64,000 bases of DNA from Verrucomicrobiota bacterium (GCA_947454705.1 CANGKZ010000026.1:1-64000); one strand, 5' to 3'; numbered from the stretch's first letter, positions 1 to 9,016 are shown. Numbers and translations: made by a program. Notes: generated by a model from the sequence alone, not told the origin.

Positions 1-248
1 AATTCGATCAGGACAGCTTCGCTGCGAATGGTGAAGAGGGCTTGGAGAACCTTAGCCTTGAGCAACCGCTCGGGCGGGATCGAGGGGCGACCTTCGCTCG
101 CGTACATCTCATCGAAGAGCGGGGACAAGTCCTTGAGGGCGGCGTCCACCAAGACCTTGATCCGGCGCAGCGGATGGTCCTTCAGGACCCGGCTTTCAGG
201 AGAAATCAGGCAGAACATATCGGCCTGAGGATCAACAGCTCCACGCAT
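1..248 (-). CDS. IS5/IS1182-family transposase, N-terminal part (runs off the left edge)
   Basis: Read on the minus strand from the ATG at 248, the frame stays open to the window edge (82 codons). It gives the N-terminal domain of IS5/IS1182 transposases (DUF772, InsH-N type): residues such as DHPLRRIK, LSPLFDEMY, GRPSIPPERLL and LQALFTIRSE follow in the usual order. The DDE catalytic core would lie to the left and cannot be seen, so it is unknown whether the copy is intact. The element sits at the border of the AT-richer block that carries the M4 protease and the S74 protein, which suggests this end was assembled by insertion or transfer. The terminal inverted repeat expected between about 249 and 337 could not be identified without the other end. 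Confidence 0.88.
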   Translation of the reverse strand, partial: MRGAVDPQADMFCLISPESRVLKDHPLRRIKVLVDAALKDLSPLFDEMYASEGRPSIPPERLLKAKVLQALFTIRSEAVLIE

Positions 249-337
249 TCAATTCAGACGAACAACGAAAACCACGATTCATTAGAATCTTCGGGTTTTT
301 CAATGAACTGCTAGTACAGAGCCGAAAACAATAGTTA

Positions 338-2038
338 TCACTCAACAACAACTATCTGATAGTACCGCGTTTGATCTCCGGTCTCGTTAGTGCGATCACG
401 CTCGAAGTCACCGTTACTCCCAATTGGTTTCAACTGCAAAGTGTAATCAAACTCCTCCGATTCCGCAATGAACTCACTTAGGATCTCCCAGCTCTTTAAA
501 TCCGTAGACGTAATTACCCTATACACGCTTCCTTGCACAGTCGCAAAACTAATCCTCAACAAACCCTCCTGATCAAGGTAAGTCTGCGCAATAACCGGAA
601 CCTCCGTTCCAGCACCTTGCCCATTGGAGGCCGGCATCACATCGACCACCACCTTACCATCATACGAATCTAGACGTAGCTGCTTGACCATGCTACGTTG
701 GGGGTAATAGTATTTTCCCGACCGAATTTTCATAACCCCACGATCAGCAAGCCTATTATATCCAAGTTCAAAACTAGGATATGGCTTGGAGATTGTCCCG
801 TCGGGATTCGGGTTCTTATTTCTCCAATCAACATACACTTCCGAAAGATCTGGGGCACGAGTATCAAAGATCACTTGATCCAACCAACCTGAATCAAGCC
901 CTCTCTTGTCAGATCGATTTTTTACATATTGCCACCAGATTTTGTGAACTCCCGGCCCGATTTGGTAGACACGCGGCTGCCAGTCAACCTCCCCTGTAAT
1001 TCGCCCTACCTCCACCCCATCAACACCGTTACGGAGAAAATCCATATTATACTCTGATGACACTTTCCACCAAAAGCTAAGCGTCCCGGGGCCCGTGATT
1101 GTGGTCTCAATTCGAGATTCACCATTGTCCGGAGCCGGACCGCTTCGCGCAGAACCCAAACCGTCACGACTTGTTACTAAGTCCCCTACCCATCTATTCT
1201 CACCTCCAGAAACCCAACTAAGATTACTAGCATCCAACGCCACACTCAAATCAAGTTCTTTAGCAACCCCGACCGCAAACCATGCAGCCTCCACGCTTTC
1301 GACCCACAGAGGATTAAGGTCCTTCGCCGCAGCCAACCACCTTGAACGCGCAGCGTGATAGTCATCCGTCGCCCTAGAATAAACGGTAAGCGCCCTGAAG
1401 GCTAAGCGTGCAGCGTTCGTAATTCCAATGCCCTTAACTGAGTACGAGATTCCATCATTAATACCGGTTCCACCCTCGCACAAAAGATAGAACATGTGGT
1501 TTTGAACCCCAGAATTACTATGCACACCCCCGTGATCACGGTCTGACAATGGGTCAGACCAAAAAGTACCTCGAAAACGGCTCGGATCACCTCTCTCTAG
1601 CGGCGATTTAAGATCCCTTAGGCCAATCCCGCGACTAACCCGATCTTCTCCAATCAACCAATCTGCGGCGCCAGAAGCTTTCCCGGGGTAAAATCCTCGA
1701 CCATCAGGCTGTGCAAAAAATTCCACAATGGTTCCAAAAACATCAGAGAACGATTCGTTGATCGCTCCAGCTTCTCCTAGGTAGACCAATCCTGCAGTAT
1801 GCTGTGTGATTGCATGAGTAAACTCATGGGCACACACATCCAGAGTAACGAATGAGCCACCATCCGAAGAATCAGACATATAGAACTGCTTTTTACTCGG
1901 CTCCCAAAACGCATTGTCGACACTGTCATGAATATTGAACCGTGCGACAGCACCATTATTGTCAAAACTATTCCTTCCATGAACTTCTGAAAAGTATCTT
2001 TGCACAGTATCCACATTTTTTGCCATCGAGATTTCCAC
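338..2038 (-). CDS. M4 (thermolysin-like) metalloprotease, catalytic and C-terminal part, split from its propeptide by an in-frame TAG
   Basis: This reading frame holds the peptidase M4 core. HEFTH (residues 71-75) supplies two zinc ligands and the catalytic Glu, and GAINESFSDVFG (Glu95) the third ligand. A later GGVHSNSGVQNH segment matches the M4 C-terminal helix domain with the catalytic His. After about residue 275 come a discoidin/MAM-like module (TTITGPGTLSFWWKVSS, then GWLDQVIFD) and a C-terminal module with the YRVITSTDLKSWEIL signature often seen at the ends of secreted Verrucomicrobia proteins. The start (GTG at 2038) is only the first one available after the TAG at 2078-2080. The protein is in the same frame as the upstream prepropeptide and would lack a signal peptide alone. 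It therefore looks like one half of a 925-residue gene broken by a nonsense codon. GC content is clearly lower than in genes after 4.9 kb. Confidence 0.85.
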   Translation of the reverse strand: MEISMAKNVDTVQRYFSEVHGRNSFDNNGAVARFNIHDSVDNAFWEPSKKQFYMSDSSDGGSFVTLDVCAHEFTHAITQHTAGLVYLGEAGAINESFSDVFGTIVEFFAQPDGRGFYPGKASGAADWLIGEDRVSRGIGLRDLKSPLERGDPSRFRGTFWSDPLSDRDHGGVHSNSGVQNHMFYLLCEGGTGINDGISYSVKGIGITNAARLAFRALTVYSRATDDYHAARSRWLAAAKDLNPLWVESVEAAWFAVGVAKELDLSVALDASNLSWVSGGENRWVGDLVTSRDGLGSARSGPAPDNGESRIETTITGPGTLSFWWKVSSEYNMDFLRNGVDGVEVGRITGEVDWQPRVYQIGPGVHKIWWQYVKNRSDKRGLDSGWLDQVIFDTRAPDLSEVYVDWRNKNPNPDGTISKPYPSFELGYNRLADRGVMKIRSGKYYYPQRSMVKQLRLDSYDGKVVVDVMPASNGQGAGTEVPVIAQTYLDQEGLLRISFATVQGSVYRVITSTDLKSWEILSEFIAESEEFDYTLQLKPIGSNGDFERDRTNETGDQTRYYQIVVVE

Positions 2039-2077
2039 TGGATCGGTAGGGATCCAATCAGAAATGCTTCGATAGGC

Positions 2078-3118
2078 CTAGGTTGAACTATCAATGTACC
2101 CTCCTTCCGCCATGTTAAAGATCAACCAATGGCGCGCTGGGTTATAGAGATAGAACGTTCCATTACTTTCCCGCCAGCCAGCTATTTCAACGGATTGCCC
2201 GCCTTCGCCATCAATGACTCGCCCAGAAACACTCGCCAGCGAACCGTTTCCGCTTGGAGGATTGATTTCCTCAATATCGTTATAGCGACGTATTATTTCT
2301 CCTGATACTGCATCAATCCAGAAGCGCCAGTTATAAGGTTTTCCCGCTTCAACGTCATTAACAAGGGTTATGTCGTAAGCTAAACGAGGGATACTATTGA
2401 GGGCAAATACCACAAGCTCGCGAGCGCTCAGCGTGGGACTTCCGGTTTCACTTACTGAGTGAAGATACTGCTTTGCCAATTTAGTGGCGAGCTCTCCATT
2501 AATTTTCGGAACCAAACTAATTTCAATATCTGGTATGTATGTTCCTGATACTTGATAGGCTTTGAGTTCCTGATTAAAGTGCACCGTAACTCCCCCCCCG
2601 AATACAGAGAGACCACGGAAAGTTTGATCCAACCTAATATGTTGATATCCTAGCGAATCAGTGTCCTCGCTTTTTCCACGAAATTCATCGGCGGCGTTTT
2701 TCACGCCATATATTTTGGAGAGATTCTCCATGACCAAAACTGCCCTAGCCTCAACTGTATTTCTTCCCTGGACCAGGGATCGTTTTATTGTGCTATAGGG
2801 TCCGAATGCGGACAGATCGGCTCCTCTGACAGTCATAGGAAGCCCGCTGTCAGGATGCAGTTCTACCTCAATGCCAGCCTGGCGAGCATCCTTTATTGCG
2901 GATATCTGATTGGTTGCAGAGTAGCTGTTTGCGACTCCATATGAGTTAGTGAGTGTCCCCGCGGAGACGTTGGCACCGATTGCCTCCAAGGTGGATATTA
3001 GTTCAATCCCAACCGCTATTAATGCAGAAACAGTCCGAAGAAGACCCATAGAACTGAGATTCCGATGCCCTCGAAATCCACCTGCACGCGGTCTGTCGTT
3101 TATCGGTGGTACGTCCAT
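2078..3118 (-). CDS. M4 metalloprotease prepropeptide (FTP-PepSY), upstream half of the gene split by TAG
   Basis: The product of 346 residues begins with a basic segment and a hydrophobic signal region (GLLRTVSALIAVGIELIS). It continues with the FTP domain (fungalysin/thermolysin propeptide) at about 85-130 and a PepSY-like propeptide at about 140-215, containing LDQTFRGLSVFGGGVTVHFN. It then reaches the first beta-rich part of the M4 mature domain (WRFWIDAVSGEIIRRYNDI) and stops at TAG (2080-2078). Reading through that codon in the same frame gives AYRSISDWIPTDPVEISMAKN and runs directly into the catalytic half, so this is an in-frame nonsense codon and not a frameshift. ATG at 3118 is the longest start; ATG at 3049 would begin closer to the signal peptide. 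Without suppression the product would be an inactive propeptide. Confidence 0.82.
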   Translation of the reverse strand: MDVPPINDRPRAGGFRGHRNLSSMGLLRTVSALIAVGIELISTLEAIGANVSAGTLTNSYGVANSYSATNQISAIKDARQAGIEVELHPDSGLPMTVRGADLSAFGPYSTIKRSLVQGRNTVEARAVLVMENLSKIYGVKNAADEFRGKSEDTDSLGYQHIRLDQTFRGLSVFGGGVTVHFNQELKAYQVSGTYIPDIEISLVPKINGELATKLAKQYLHSVSETGSPTLSARELVVFALNSIPRLAYDITLVNDVEAGKPYNWRFWIDAVSGEIIRRYNDIEEINPPSGNGSLASVSGRVIDGEGGQSVEIAGWRESNGTFYLYNPARHWLIFNMAEGGYIDSST

Positions 3119-3198
3119 AGTTTCTTAGTAGAATTGTTCTTTGCTACCGAGGTTGATCTGCGTTTCTGGCCGTGCGCAGCAAACAGGATTGTTCGTTC

Positions 3199-4179
3199 TC
3201 AATTGTTTTTGCTGGGCGCTGTTCCCCGGGAGACATTCTCTCTTCCAATTGCCTTTTCGATCACTGCGAGACGCTCAGCGAGCGATCTCTCCTGATCTGC
3301 AAGTCGCTTTTCAAGCGTGCGGAGCTGCGAGTCTTTTTCCACTACGAGTTCATGCAATCCTTTGATCGCAGCAAGAGCGACCCCGATCCCATCTCCGGCC
3401 GCTATGTGCTTTTCGTCCTCACCCAGATTGAATGCAGCTCTGAAATCTTGAGCCATTGGTCCGATGTGCTTAACTGTTGGTGAATTCGTAAAGACCCAAC
3501 TGAAGGAAGGAAGTGCTGCGACTTTAACTAGAAGCTCGACCGCCGATACGGACTCGAGTTTCGTTTTCTGGTTTCTATCGCTAGTCAATTCAAGGGTCTG
3601 CGAAGTTACCTTTCCGTTGACCAAGAGATTTTTCCCAACACTGATGTCTCCACCTCCGTCGAATGGATTTAGCGCAATTGGTTGATTGTTCAGGGTTTGA
3701 AGGATGAGCCGTTGATTAGAGATTACCCTTGATCCAGAGGCGACGGAACCAGTCAGTTTTAGTTCACCATCCACTGTAGCATCACCAGCGACGTGGACTT
3801 TGGTTTGTGGCGAATCCGTTCCTACCCCCACCTTTCCGCGAATCAACAGATTTGATACCCTTGACTGGGGACCACCAATATAGACATCTCCCCCTCCATT
3901 GAACGGATTCAACATGATGGGTTGGTCGTTGGCAGATTGCAAAAACAGCTGCTTGGTGGACTGAATGCGCGGTGCGGTGGTTTCCGGCGAATCCATCCAC
4001 AGCCAACCATTGACACGAGTGTCACCATTGACATCCAGCAGCTTGGTGGGCTGTGACGTGCCAATTCCGACAGATCCTTTGGTTGGGAAGAGGTTCTGCG
4101 CCAAGGCGGTTCCCATGGTGCAAAGTGAAAGCAGGACGGAGAGATTGGAGCGAAATTGTTTCATTTTTAATCTGTGCAT
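3199..4179 (-). CDS. Secreted tail-fibre-like protein with C-terminal peptidase S74 (intramolecular chaperone) domain
   Basis: The 326-residue protein has a signal peptide (hydrophobic stretch ending LAQN near residue 29). Two or three beta-rich repeats follow, in which SANDQPIMLNPFNGGGD and TLNNQPIALNPFDGGGD are near-identical copies about 80 residues apart. The short phrases GSVGIGTSQPTKLLDVNG and GKVGVGTDSPQTKVHVAG are typical of trimeric fibre stalks. The C-terminus (about 205-290) fits the S74 chaperone domain of phage tail spikes and bacterial adhesins (SDRNQKTKLESV, then IGPMAQDF, then GDGIGVALAAIKGLHELV), followed by a coiled coil. That domain trimerises the fibre and is often cleaved off. 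ATG at 4164 (MKQF) is an alternative start. No other phage genes are nearby, so a cell-surface fibre is more likely than a prophage remnant. Confidence 0.8.
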   Translation of the reverse strand: MHRLKMKQFRSNLSVLLSLCTMGTALAQNLFPTKGSVGIGTSQPTKLLDVNGDTRVNGWLWMDSPETTAPRIQSTKQLFLQSANDQPIMLNPFNGGGDVYIGGPQSRVSNLLIRGKVGVGTDSPQTKVHVAGDATVDGELKLTGSVASGSRVISNQRLILQTLNNQPIALNPFDGGGDISVGKNLLVNGKVTSQTLELTSDRNQKTKLESVSAVELLVKVAALPSFSWVFTNSPTVKHIGPMAQDFRAAFNLGEDEKHIAAGDGIGVALAAIKGLHELVVEKDSQLRTLEKRLADQERSLAERLAVIEKAIGRENVSRGTAPSKNN

Positions 4180-4940
4180 TCGGTGTTTTCGGTTGTGCTT
4201 AGAGAATCGTGAGTCTATTGCGCAAAGAGGCGTTGAATTCAGTCGCTACAGCCCCGATTCTAAATTGCCTTTGGGGATTGGTCTTTTTTCGAGTTCCCAA
4301 TGCGTTTTAGGTTTCCGAGTACGGTCAATTTTTGAGAGTTAAAGGTGGATTCCATCCACGCATTAGAACAACTAGCTACAATGAGCGCCCTCCGGCTAGT
4401 GACGGATGTCCCATCAATTGTCACGTCGTGTCGGGAGCAACCACACGAGACACTATGGGAGCGATTGAGTGTTCCATTTCTGGTACCCCGTTGGGTCGTC
4501 CCCCGCGAACGGATGGGTTCGTTGGTTCGGGATTCGATAGAACTGAATTCTCGCAGTGCAGATTGCATGGCCTGCACGGAAGAACGGCGGTGTTCTGCCC
4601 AATCTTTCAGAATTCTTTCGCGGACCGCGGATTTGGTGAAACTGGGTTCACTAGGCGTCGAGGCCCAAAACTGGGAGGGATTGGAAGGTGAGGTTTCTCC
4701 GGTATGTGCTAACCGGCGTGACAACCTTCACCAACTCCTATGACATTCAGCGGGAGGAAGGGCACTACCGGGGACGGGATGCTCCTCCAGTGTCACGGGG
4801 TGGACTTCACAGAATTCAATGCATGAGCAATTCGGACCCTCGGGAAATCACGTCCGCAATTCAGACAAGGGTAACCCGTCAGAAACGAAACCCACGCGTT
4901 CTGAACGGAAAGGTCAGCCCGATCTTATCTTTGTAGTCCA
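4180..4940. other. Non-coding or decayed stretch of about 760 bases
   Basis: Several overlapping open frames of 80-155 codons occur on both strands here. None has a recognisable domain, a good start with ribosome binding site, or composition like the neighbours. The stretch marks the change from the AT-richer left block to GC-rich DNA. It presumably holds the promoter of the S74 gene on its left and of the sensor kinase on its right, but no convincing promoter motif was seen. Confidence 0.45.
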
Positions 4941-7655
4941 GTGAGGCTCCCTCGACCCCTCCAACCGCGCTGGCGCGCAGCCGTCTGGGCCTGCTGGATC
5001 GCACTCCTGCTTGCGTGGTTGGGGGCGATCCAATGGTTGTCCCATCCTCCGAAACACTGGCCCACTGATCCCGTAGCCTGGTGGAACGGAAAAACCAACT
5101 GGTGTGGATCTGATCAGTTCATGCGCCCGGCGTTTCACGGGCGGGCGGGAATCGGTCACGTTGGGGGCAAGCCGGTATTCGAAGTCGGGAATGCAGCCAG
5201 GATTAGCTTGGGGCGTTGGAACCGGCGGGTGGACAAGTGGAGCCTGGGGTTCCGCGTTTGGCTCGACGCCCATGACGGTCTGGACTCAGCCCAGGTTGCA
5301 ACCGTTCTCGCCGAGATTGCGGAGCCAGGTTCCAAAATGCAGTGGATCTGGAACCGGGATCATCTGGCAATCCGTTGGGCCGGGATCCCCGGCGACGGAC
5401 CACGGTGGAGCGAGGAATGGAGGACCACGACCACCTTCATACAAGGCCGCCTCAAGCACTGGAGCCACGTGGCCTTGGTTTCCGATTCCACTTCGCTTCG
5501 TTTCTACATTGATGGAATCGCCGTGGGGATGCAGGAATCTCGCTCCAAGGATGGAATCGAGAATGCGATGATTTCGCTTGGGCCAGGGTCAGCCCCTCAG
5601 GTGTTGGCGCGGTATGAAGACGTAACGCTATTCGACCGGGATTTGTCGGAGGATGAAATCCGCACGCTCGCAGAATTCCGACGAGGCGACTATGCGGCCC
5701 TCTTTTTTCGTCCAACGACTGCAGCTCGGCTCTGGAGCTATGGCCTTCCGGTCTTCCTGACCACGGGCTTGGTTCTGATTGCCGTTTCCGTCCGCCGCGC
5801 ATTCGCAGCATCGCTGGCAATGTTTCTCAGGCAGGCGGCCGCTCCGCAATTTCGATGGATCTGGATAATGCTGCTCACTGAACTCCTGGTGACAGGATGG
5901 ATCAGTTGGATGATTGAATGCGAAGGAGAGCGATTGGATTCTCAGCAGTTTCACCAGGAGGCGCAGCGGTTCGCGGGCAAGCTGGACGCGGATCTTCGAA
6001 GGATCGGCGATCTCACCCAGGCGACGCGGGATTGGGTGTCGACGCAAACCAATCTGAACCAGAACTCCTGGCAGCTCTGGGCGGCTTCACGAAGTGTGGA
6101 ATCGGATTATCCAGGGTTCCTTGGCATTGGCTTCGCGCTTCCGGTGACCTCGCAATGGTTGGGTGCATTTGAAGCGGTCCTGAGCGAGCGGCATGGGTTT
6201 CCCTTCCGGGTCTGGTCCGAGACCAACGGCCCAAACACAGTTCATCCCGAACGGCTGGGCGGAGACACTGGCCTTGCGGTGGCCGTGTATCAACCGTGGC
6301 GCCTCGCTCCGCAACTGTGGCTGAGCAATCACACCATCCTCGGAAGGGATCTTCTCGCCATGTCTGAATCCGCAGCCCGCCGGGCGATTCAACCGGAGCC
6401 GCTTCGAATTGAGTCGGCGATCGGAAACGGAAGATTGGTCTCTTCGGGAGTCGTGGAGATCGCGCCAGCCTCGTGGTATGGACATCGCATTCGAGGAATC
6501 CGGATTTACGCGCCCCGCATTCAGACTGCAGTGGGAGATTCGGGACCAATTCCGAATTACGTGTGGGGATCCGGCCCGTCGATTTTTGGCGTCGCATTCA
6601 CGAGTATTGACCTGAGCCGTTGGTTGATCGAGGCCCTGAAGGCAGCCCCGCCCCATCTGGGCGTGCGAGTCTGGACCGGGGATTCCCACGAGGATCGACA
6701 CGATCTCGCCTTCGACAGTTCGGTGCCCCTACCGGAAACGCACTTTCGATCGAGCGCCCGGTTCACCACAACCGAGGAGCTTCCATGCTTCCAACACGTC
6801 CTGTGGCTTGATTTCTGGAGTACGGAACGGTTTGAAGCGGGCTCTCGTTGGATGTGGCCGTGGATCAGCGCAGCGGTCGGCGGAGTGTTCGCGTTGCTGG
6901 GCACCTCAATTCTTTGGGTTCAAGTTCGCGCCCGCGCGAGGGAGACACGGATTTCCGAACGGCTTCGTGCAGCGAACGCGGAGCTGTTAGCCCTTCAACG
7001 AGAGCGGGAACAGTTGTCACGCAATCTGCACGACGGAACGATCCAGAGTCTCTACGCGGTGGGGTTGCATCTCCAGTACGCCCACCGTCATCTGGGCGAT
7101 CCGGATCCCAGGTCCTCCCACGGCATTGCGGAAGGACAACGACTGGTCCAGGAGGCCATTGTGGAACTCCGGGAATCACTGCTCTCGTTGAAAGACGAAC
7201 AACTACGCCGGAGAACCTTTTCCCAGACCGCCAAGGAACTGCTGGAGCGGTTTCGAAAGGGAATGCCGATCTCCACGGAGCTTTCGGTGGAGACGGCGGC
7301 AGAGTCCCTGCCGCCCCCTGTTGTGATCCAATTGATCAACGTGACCCGGGAAGCCCTGTCGAACGCCGTTCGACACGGAGGACCTCAACGCATCCAGATT
7401 TCGCTCAAAAGGAACACTGAACCAACTGCCAATCCAGATCTCCCAGGAGAATGTTGGACGTTGGAAATCCGAGATGATGGACGAGGCTTTGATGCAAATA
7501 GTCGCTCTTACTCGGGCTTCGGTCTGCTGACGATGCGGGAGAGGGCAGCAGAGCTGGGTGGAAGCCTAGCCATCGAATCATCTCCCGGTCAGGGAACCCG
7601 TCTCCGAGTTAACTTCACCTTGCCCAAAGAGGGATTATCATCAACGAAACGATAA
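4941..7655 (+). CDS. Membrane sensor histidine kinase with extracytoplasmic LamG-like and CHASE domains (NarL/DesK-type kinase core)
   Basis: The 904-residue protein starts at GTG. It has an N-terminal membrane anchor (about 13-30) and a LamG/concanavalin-like sensor domain (about 65-245), containing WSLGFRVWLDAHDG and LRFYIDGIAVG. Two membrane segments follow (about 270-288 and 304-323), then a CHASE-like extracytoplasmic domain (about 325-600) and a last membrane segment (about 639-661). The cytoplasmic part is a HisKA_3 dimerisation domain with the phospho-acceptor His697 in RNLHDGTIQSL, then a HATPase_c domain with the N box in TREALSNAVRHGG and the G box in IRDDGRGFD. HisKA_3 kinases signal to NarL/LuxR-type regulators, and one follows 51 bases downstream. 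The LamG domain suggests carbohydrate or polymer sensing; the ligand is unknown. Confidence 0.9.
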   Translation: MRLPRPLQPRWRAAVWACWIALLLAWLGAIQWLSHPPKHWPTDPVAWWNGKTNWCGSDQFMRPAFHGRAGIGHVGGKPVFEVGNAARISLGRWNRRVDKWSLGFRVWLDAHDGLDSAQVATVLAEIAEPGSKMQWIWNRDHLAIRWAGIPGDGPRWSEEWRTTTTFIQGRLKHWSHVALVSDSTSLRFYIDGIAVGMQESRSKDGIENAMISLGPGSAPQVLARYEDVTLFDRDLSEDEIRTLAEFRRGDYAALFFRPTTAARLWSYGLPVFLTTGLVLIAVSVRRAFAASLAMFLRQAAAPQFRWIWIMLLTELLVTGWISWMIECEGERLDSQQFHQEAQRFAGKLDADLRRIGDLTQATRDWVSTQTNLNQNSWQLWAASRSVESDYPGFLGIGFALPVTSQWLGAFEAVLSERHGFPFRVWSETNGPNTVHPERLGGDTGLAVAVYQPWRLAPQLWLSNHTILGRDLLAMSESAARRAIQPEPLRIESAIGNGRLVSSGVVEIAPASWYGHRIRGIRIYAPRIQTAVGDSGPIPNYVWGSGPSIFGVAFTSIDLSRWLIEALKAAPPHLGVRVWTGDSHEDRHDLAFDSSVPLPETHFRSSARFTTTEELPCFQHVLWLDFWSTERFEAGSRWMWPWISAAVGGVFALLGTSILWVQVRARARETRISERLRAANAELLALQREREQLSRNLHDGTIQSLYAVGLHLQYAHRHLGDPDPRSSHGIAEGQRLVQEAIVELRESLLSLKDEQLRRRTFSQTAKELLERFRKGMPISTELSVETAAESLPPPVVIQLINVTREALSNAVRHGGPQRIQISLKRNTEPTANPDLPGECWTLEIRDDGRGFDANSRSYSGFGLLTMRERAAELGGSLAIESSPGQGTRLRVNFTLPKEGLSSTKR

Positions 7656-7706
7656 TCTCGGCTGGATTCATACATTTCGGAATCAGATCCCGGAGAAATC
7701 CTATCC

Positions 7707-8372
7707 ATGACGCTCCCTACAAAAACAGTTCGTATTCTTCTCGTGGATGATCATGCCGTCGTTCGCATCGGGCTAAAAACCATCTTGGCCGATGACCCGA
7801 GGCTCTCCATCGTTGGAGAAGCGGCCAATGGCACTGACTGCGTGCGCATTGCCACGGCACTTCGACCGGATCTTGTCCTGCTCGATTTAAGACTCCCCGA
7901 CATGCCGGGATTCGAAGTCTGTAGGCTTCTGAAGGCAATTCCTGAACCGCCCGCCGTTCTGGTGCTCACCTCGTTTGCCGATGACCAACTGGTGCTCGAA
8001 GCCATCAGCGCGGGGGCGGACGGTTACCTGCTCAAGGATTTCGATCAGACCGAACTCGCAAATTCGATCGTTCGTGTGGCGTCGGGCGGGTCCATCCTGG
8101 ATCCGATCATTGCGCGGAAGGTCATCGGCGCAGCCCGAAGCGATGGAATCACCAAGTCCGCAGCGCAGGCCAACGGGCGAGGCCGTACCGATCGACTCTC
8201 GCCACAGGAACAGCGGATTCTCACGCTTCTCGCCGAGGGACACACCAACAAGGAGATCGCATCCACACTTGGCCTCGGAGAGGGAACCGTTCGGAATTAT
8301 CTCACGTCGGTCTTCACCAAAATGGGGGTAGAGAATCGCACCGAGGCCGTCGCCCTCTGGCTGCGTCGTTGA
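7707..8372 (+). CDS. NarL/FixJ-family response regulator
   Basis: This 221-residue regulator has an N-terminal receiver domain (about 8-125) with acidic residues in VDDHA, the phospho-acceptor Asp60 in LLDLRLPDMPG, and the conserved Lys in YLLKDF. A C-terminal LuxR-type helix-turn-helix (about 155-218) includes LSPQEQRILTLLAEGHTNKEIA and GTVRNYLTSVFTKMGV. It lies 51 bases after the LamG-CHASE kinase on the same strand and is almost certainly its partner, so the pair forms a two-component system acting on transcription. Target genes cannot be told from the sequence. The next genes are non-coding repeats and a gene on the other strand, so no obvious adjacent target exists. Confidence 0.93.
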   Translation: MTLPTKTVRILLVDDHAVVRIGLKTILADDPRLSIVGEAANGTDCVRIATALRPDLVLLDLRLPDMPGFEVCRLLKAIPEPPAVLVLTSFADDQLVLEAISAGADGYLLKDFDQTELANSIVRVASGGSILDPIIARKVIGAARSDGITKSAAQANGRGRTDRLSPQEQRILTLLAEGHTNKEIASTLGLGEGTVRNYLTSVFTKMGVENRTEAVALWLRR

Positions 8373-8623
8373 TTCCAAAGCCTGGGCGCAGCGGTGCCGA
8401 GATAGAATTATTCGGTCAGCGTTCCTCCCTGGCGTCTTCAGACATCGAATCGGATCGATGCACCGATCGGCTAGTGTCAATCCTCCCGGACGAATGTCAT
8501 TTCACCTTCACGATTTTTGGGGTTCGTGGTCGCCAAAGGGACGAGGCGGATCAGACGGGCGTCGAAGATCATCCGAACGGACATTGGAGTTGCCCGACCG
8601 CAACGCGGATTATCCGCCCAACG

Positions 8624-8823
8624 TTGGAGTGCAGCGGGAAGCACAGCGCAACGCCGCTTTGGTCAACGCCAATCTCGCAGCACGGCGAATGAACCGCAGA
8701 GGCGCGGAGACGGAGAGTGGATTCGGGGATGAGTTTTACGCTGATGCGATGTCACCGGTCGGTGTGATGCCACGGACGGTTTCGAAAGCGGTGTCGACGC
8801 TCCGCTTTGCCACCGCACTCCAA
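8624..8823. repeat. Imperfect inverted repeat pair, about 38 bases per arm
   Basis: The left arm is 8624-8660, beginning TTGGAGTGCAGCGGGAAGC. The right arm is 8785-8823, whose reverse complement begins TTGGAGTGCGGTGGCAAAGC. The arms agree over most of their length with scattered substitutions, and about 125 bases separate them. This looks like a miniature mobile or REP-like element, or two head-to-head copies of a dispersed repeat. Confidence 0.6.
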
Positions 8824-8966
8824 AGGCCGAGGCCACGGCCGCGGCCAAGTTTAAAGGTAAAAGGAAAAAGGCAAAACGCAGCGCCCATCCAGCATCGGTC
8901 CCACTCTCGCCCGATCTTCCATCTCCGATCTTCGAACTTCGATTCCTACTCTGCGTCTCTGCGGTT
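8692..8966. repeat. Inverted copies of an AACCGCAGAGRCGCRGAG repeat
   Basis: The sequence at 8692-8709 (AACCGCAGAGGCGCGGAG) and the reverse complement of 8949-8966 (AACCGCAGAGACGCAGAG) differ at two of 18 positions. The motif resembles a short repeat seen between genes in many Verrucomicrobia and Planctomycetes; that comparison is from memory. The pair overlaps the larger inverted repeat at 8624-8823, giving a nested arrangement. Confidence 0.55.
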
Positions 8967-9016
8967 GGTTCCAGATTCCGGCAGGCGACTTCACGCCGGG
9001 TCCGCAGACCAATATG

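Noticed and set aside
2078-2080. Possible pyrrolysine insertion at TAG in the M4 gene
   Set aside because: Nothing in the window points to pyrrolysine genes, and the residue lies in a poorly conserved linker; a nonsense mutation is simpler.
4260-4743. Overlapping 120-155 codon frames on both strands
   Set aside because: No homology recognised, no ribosome binding site, and the frames overlap each other; treated as non-coding.
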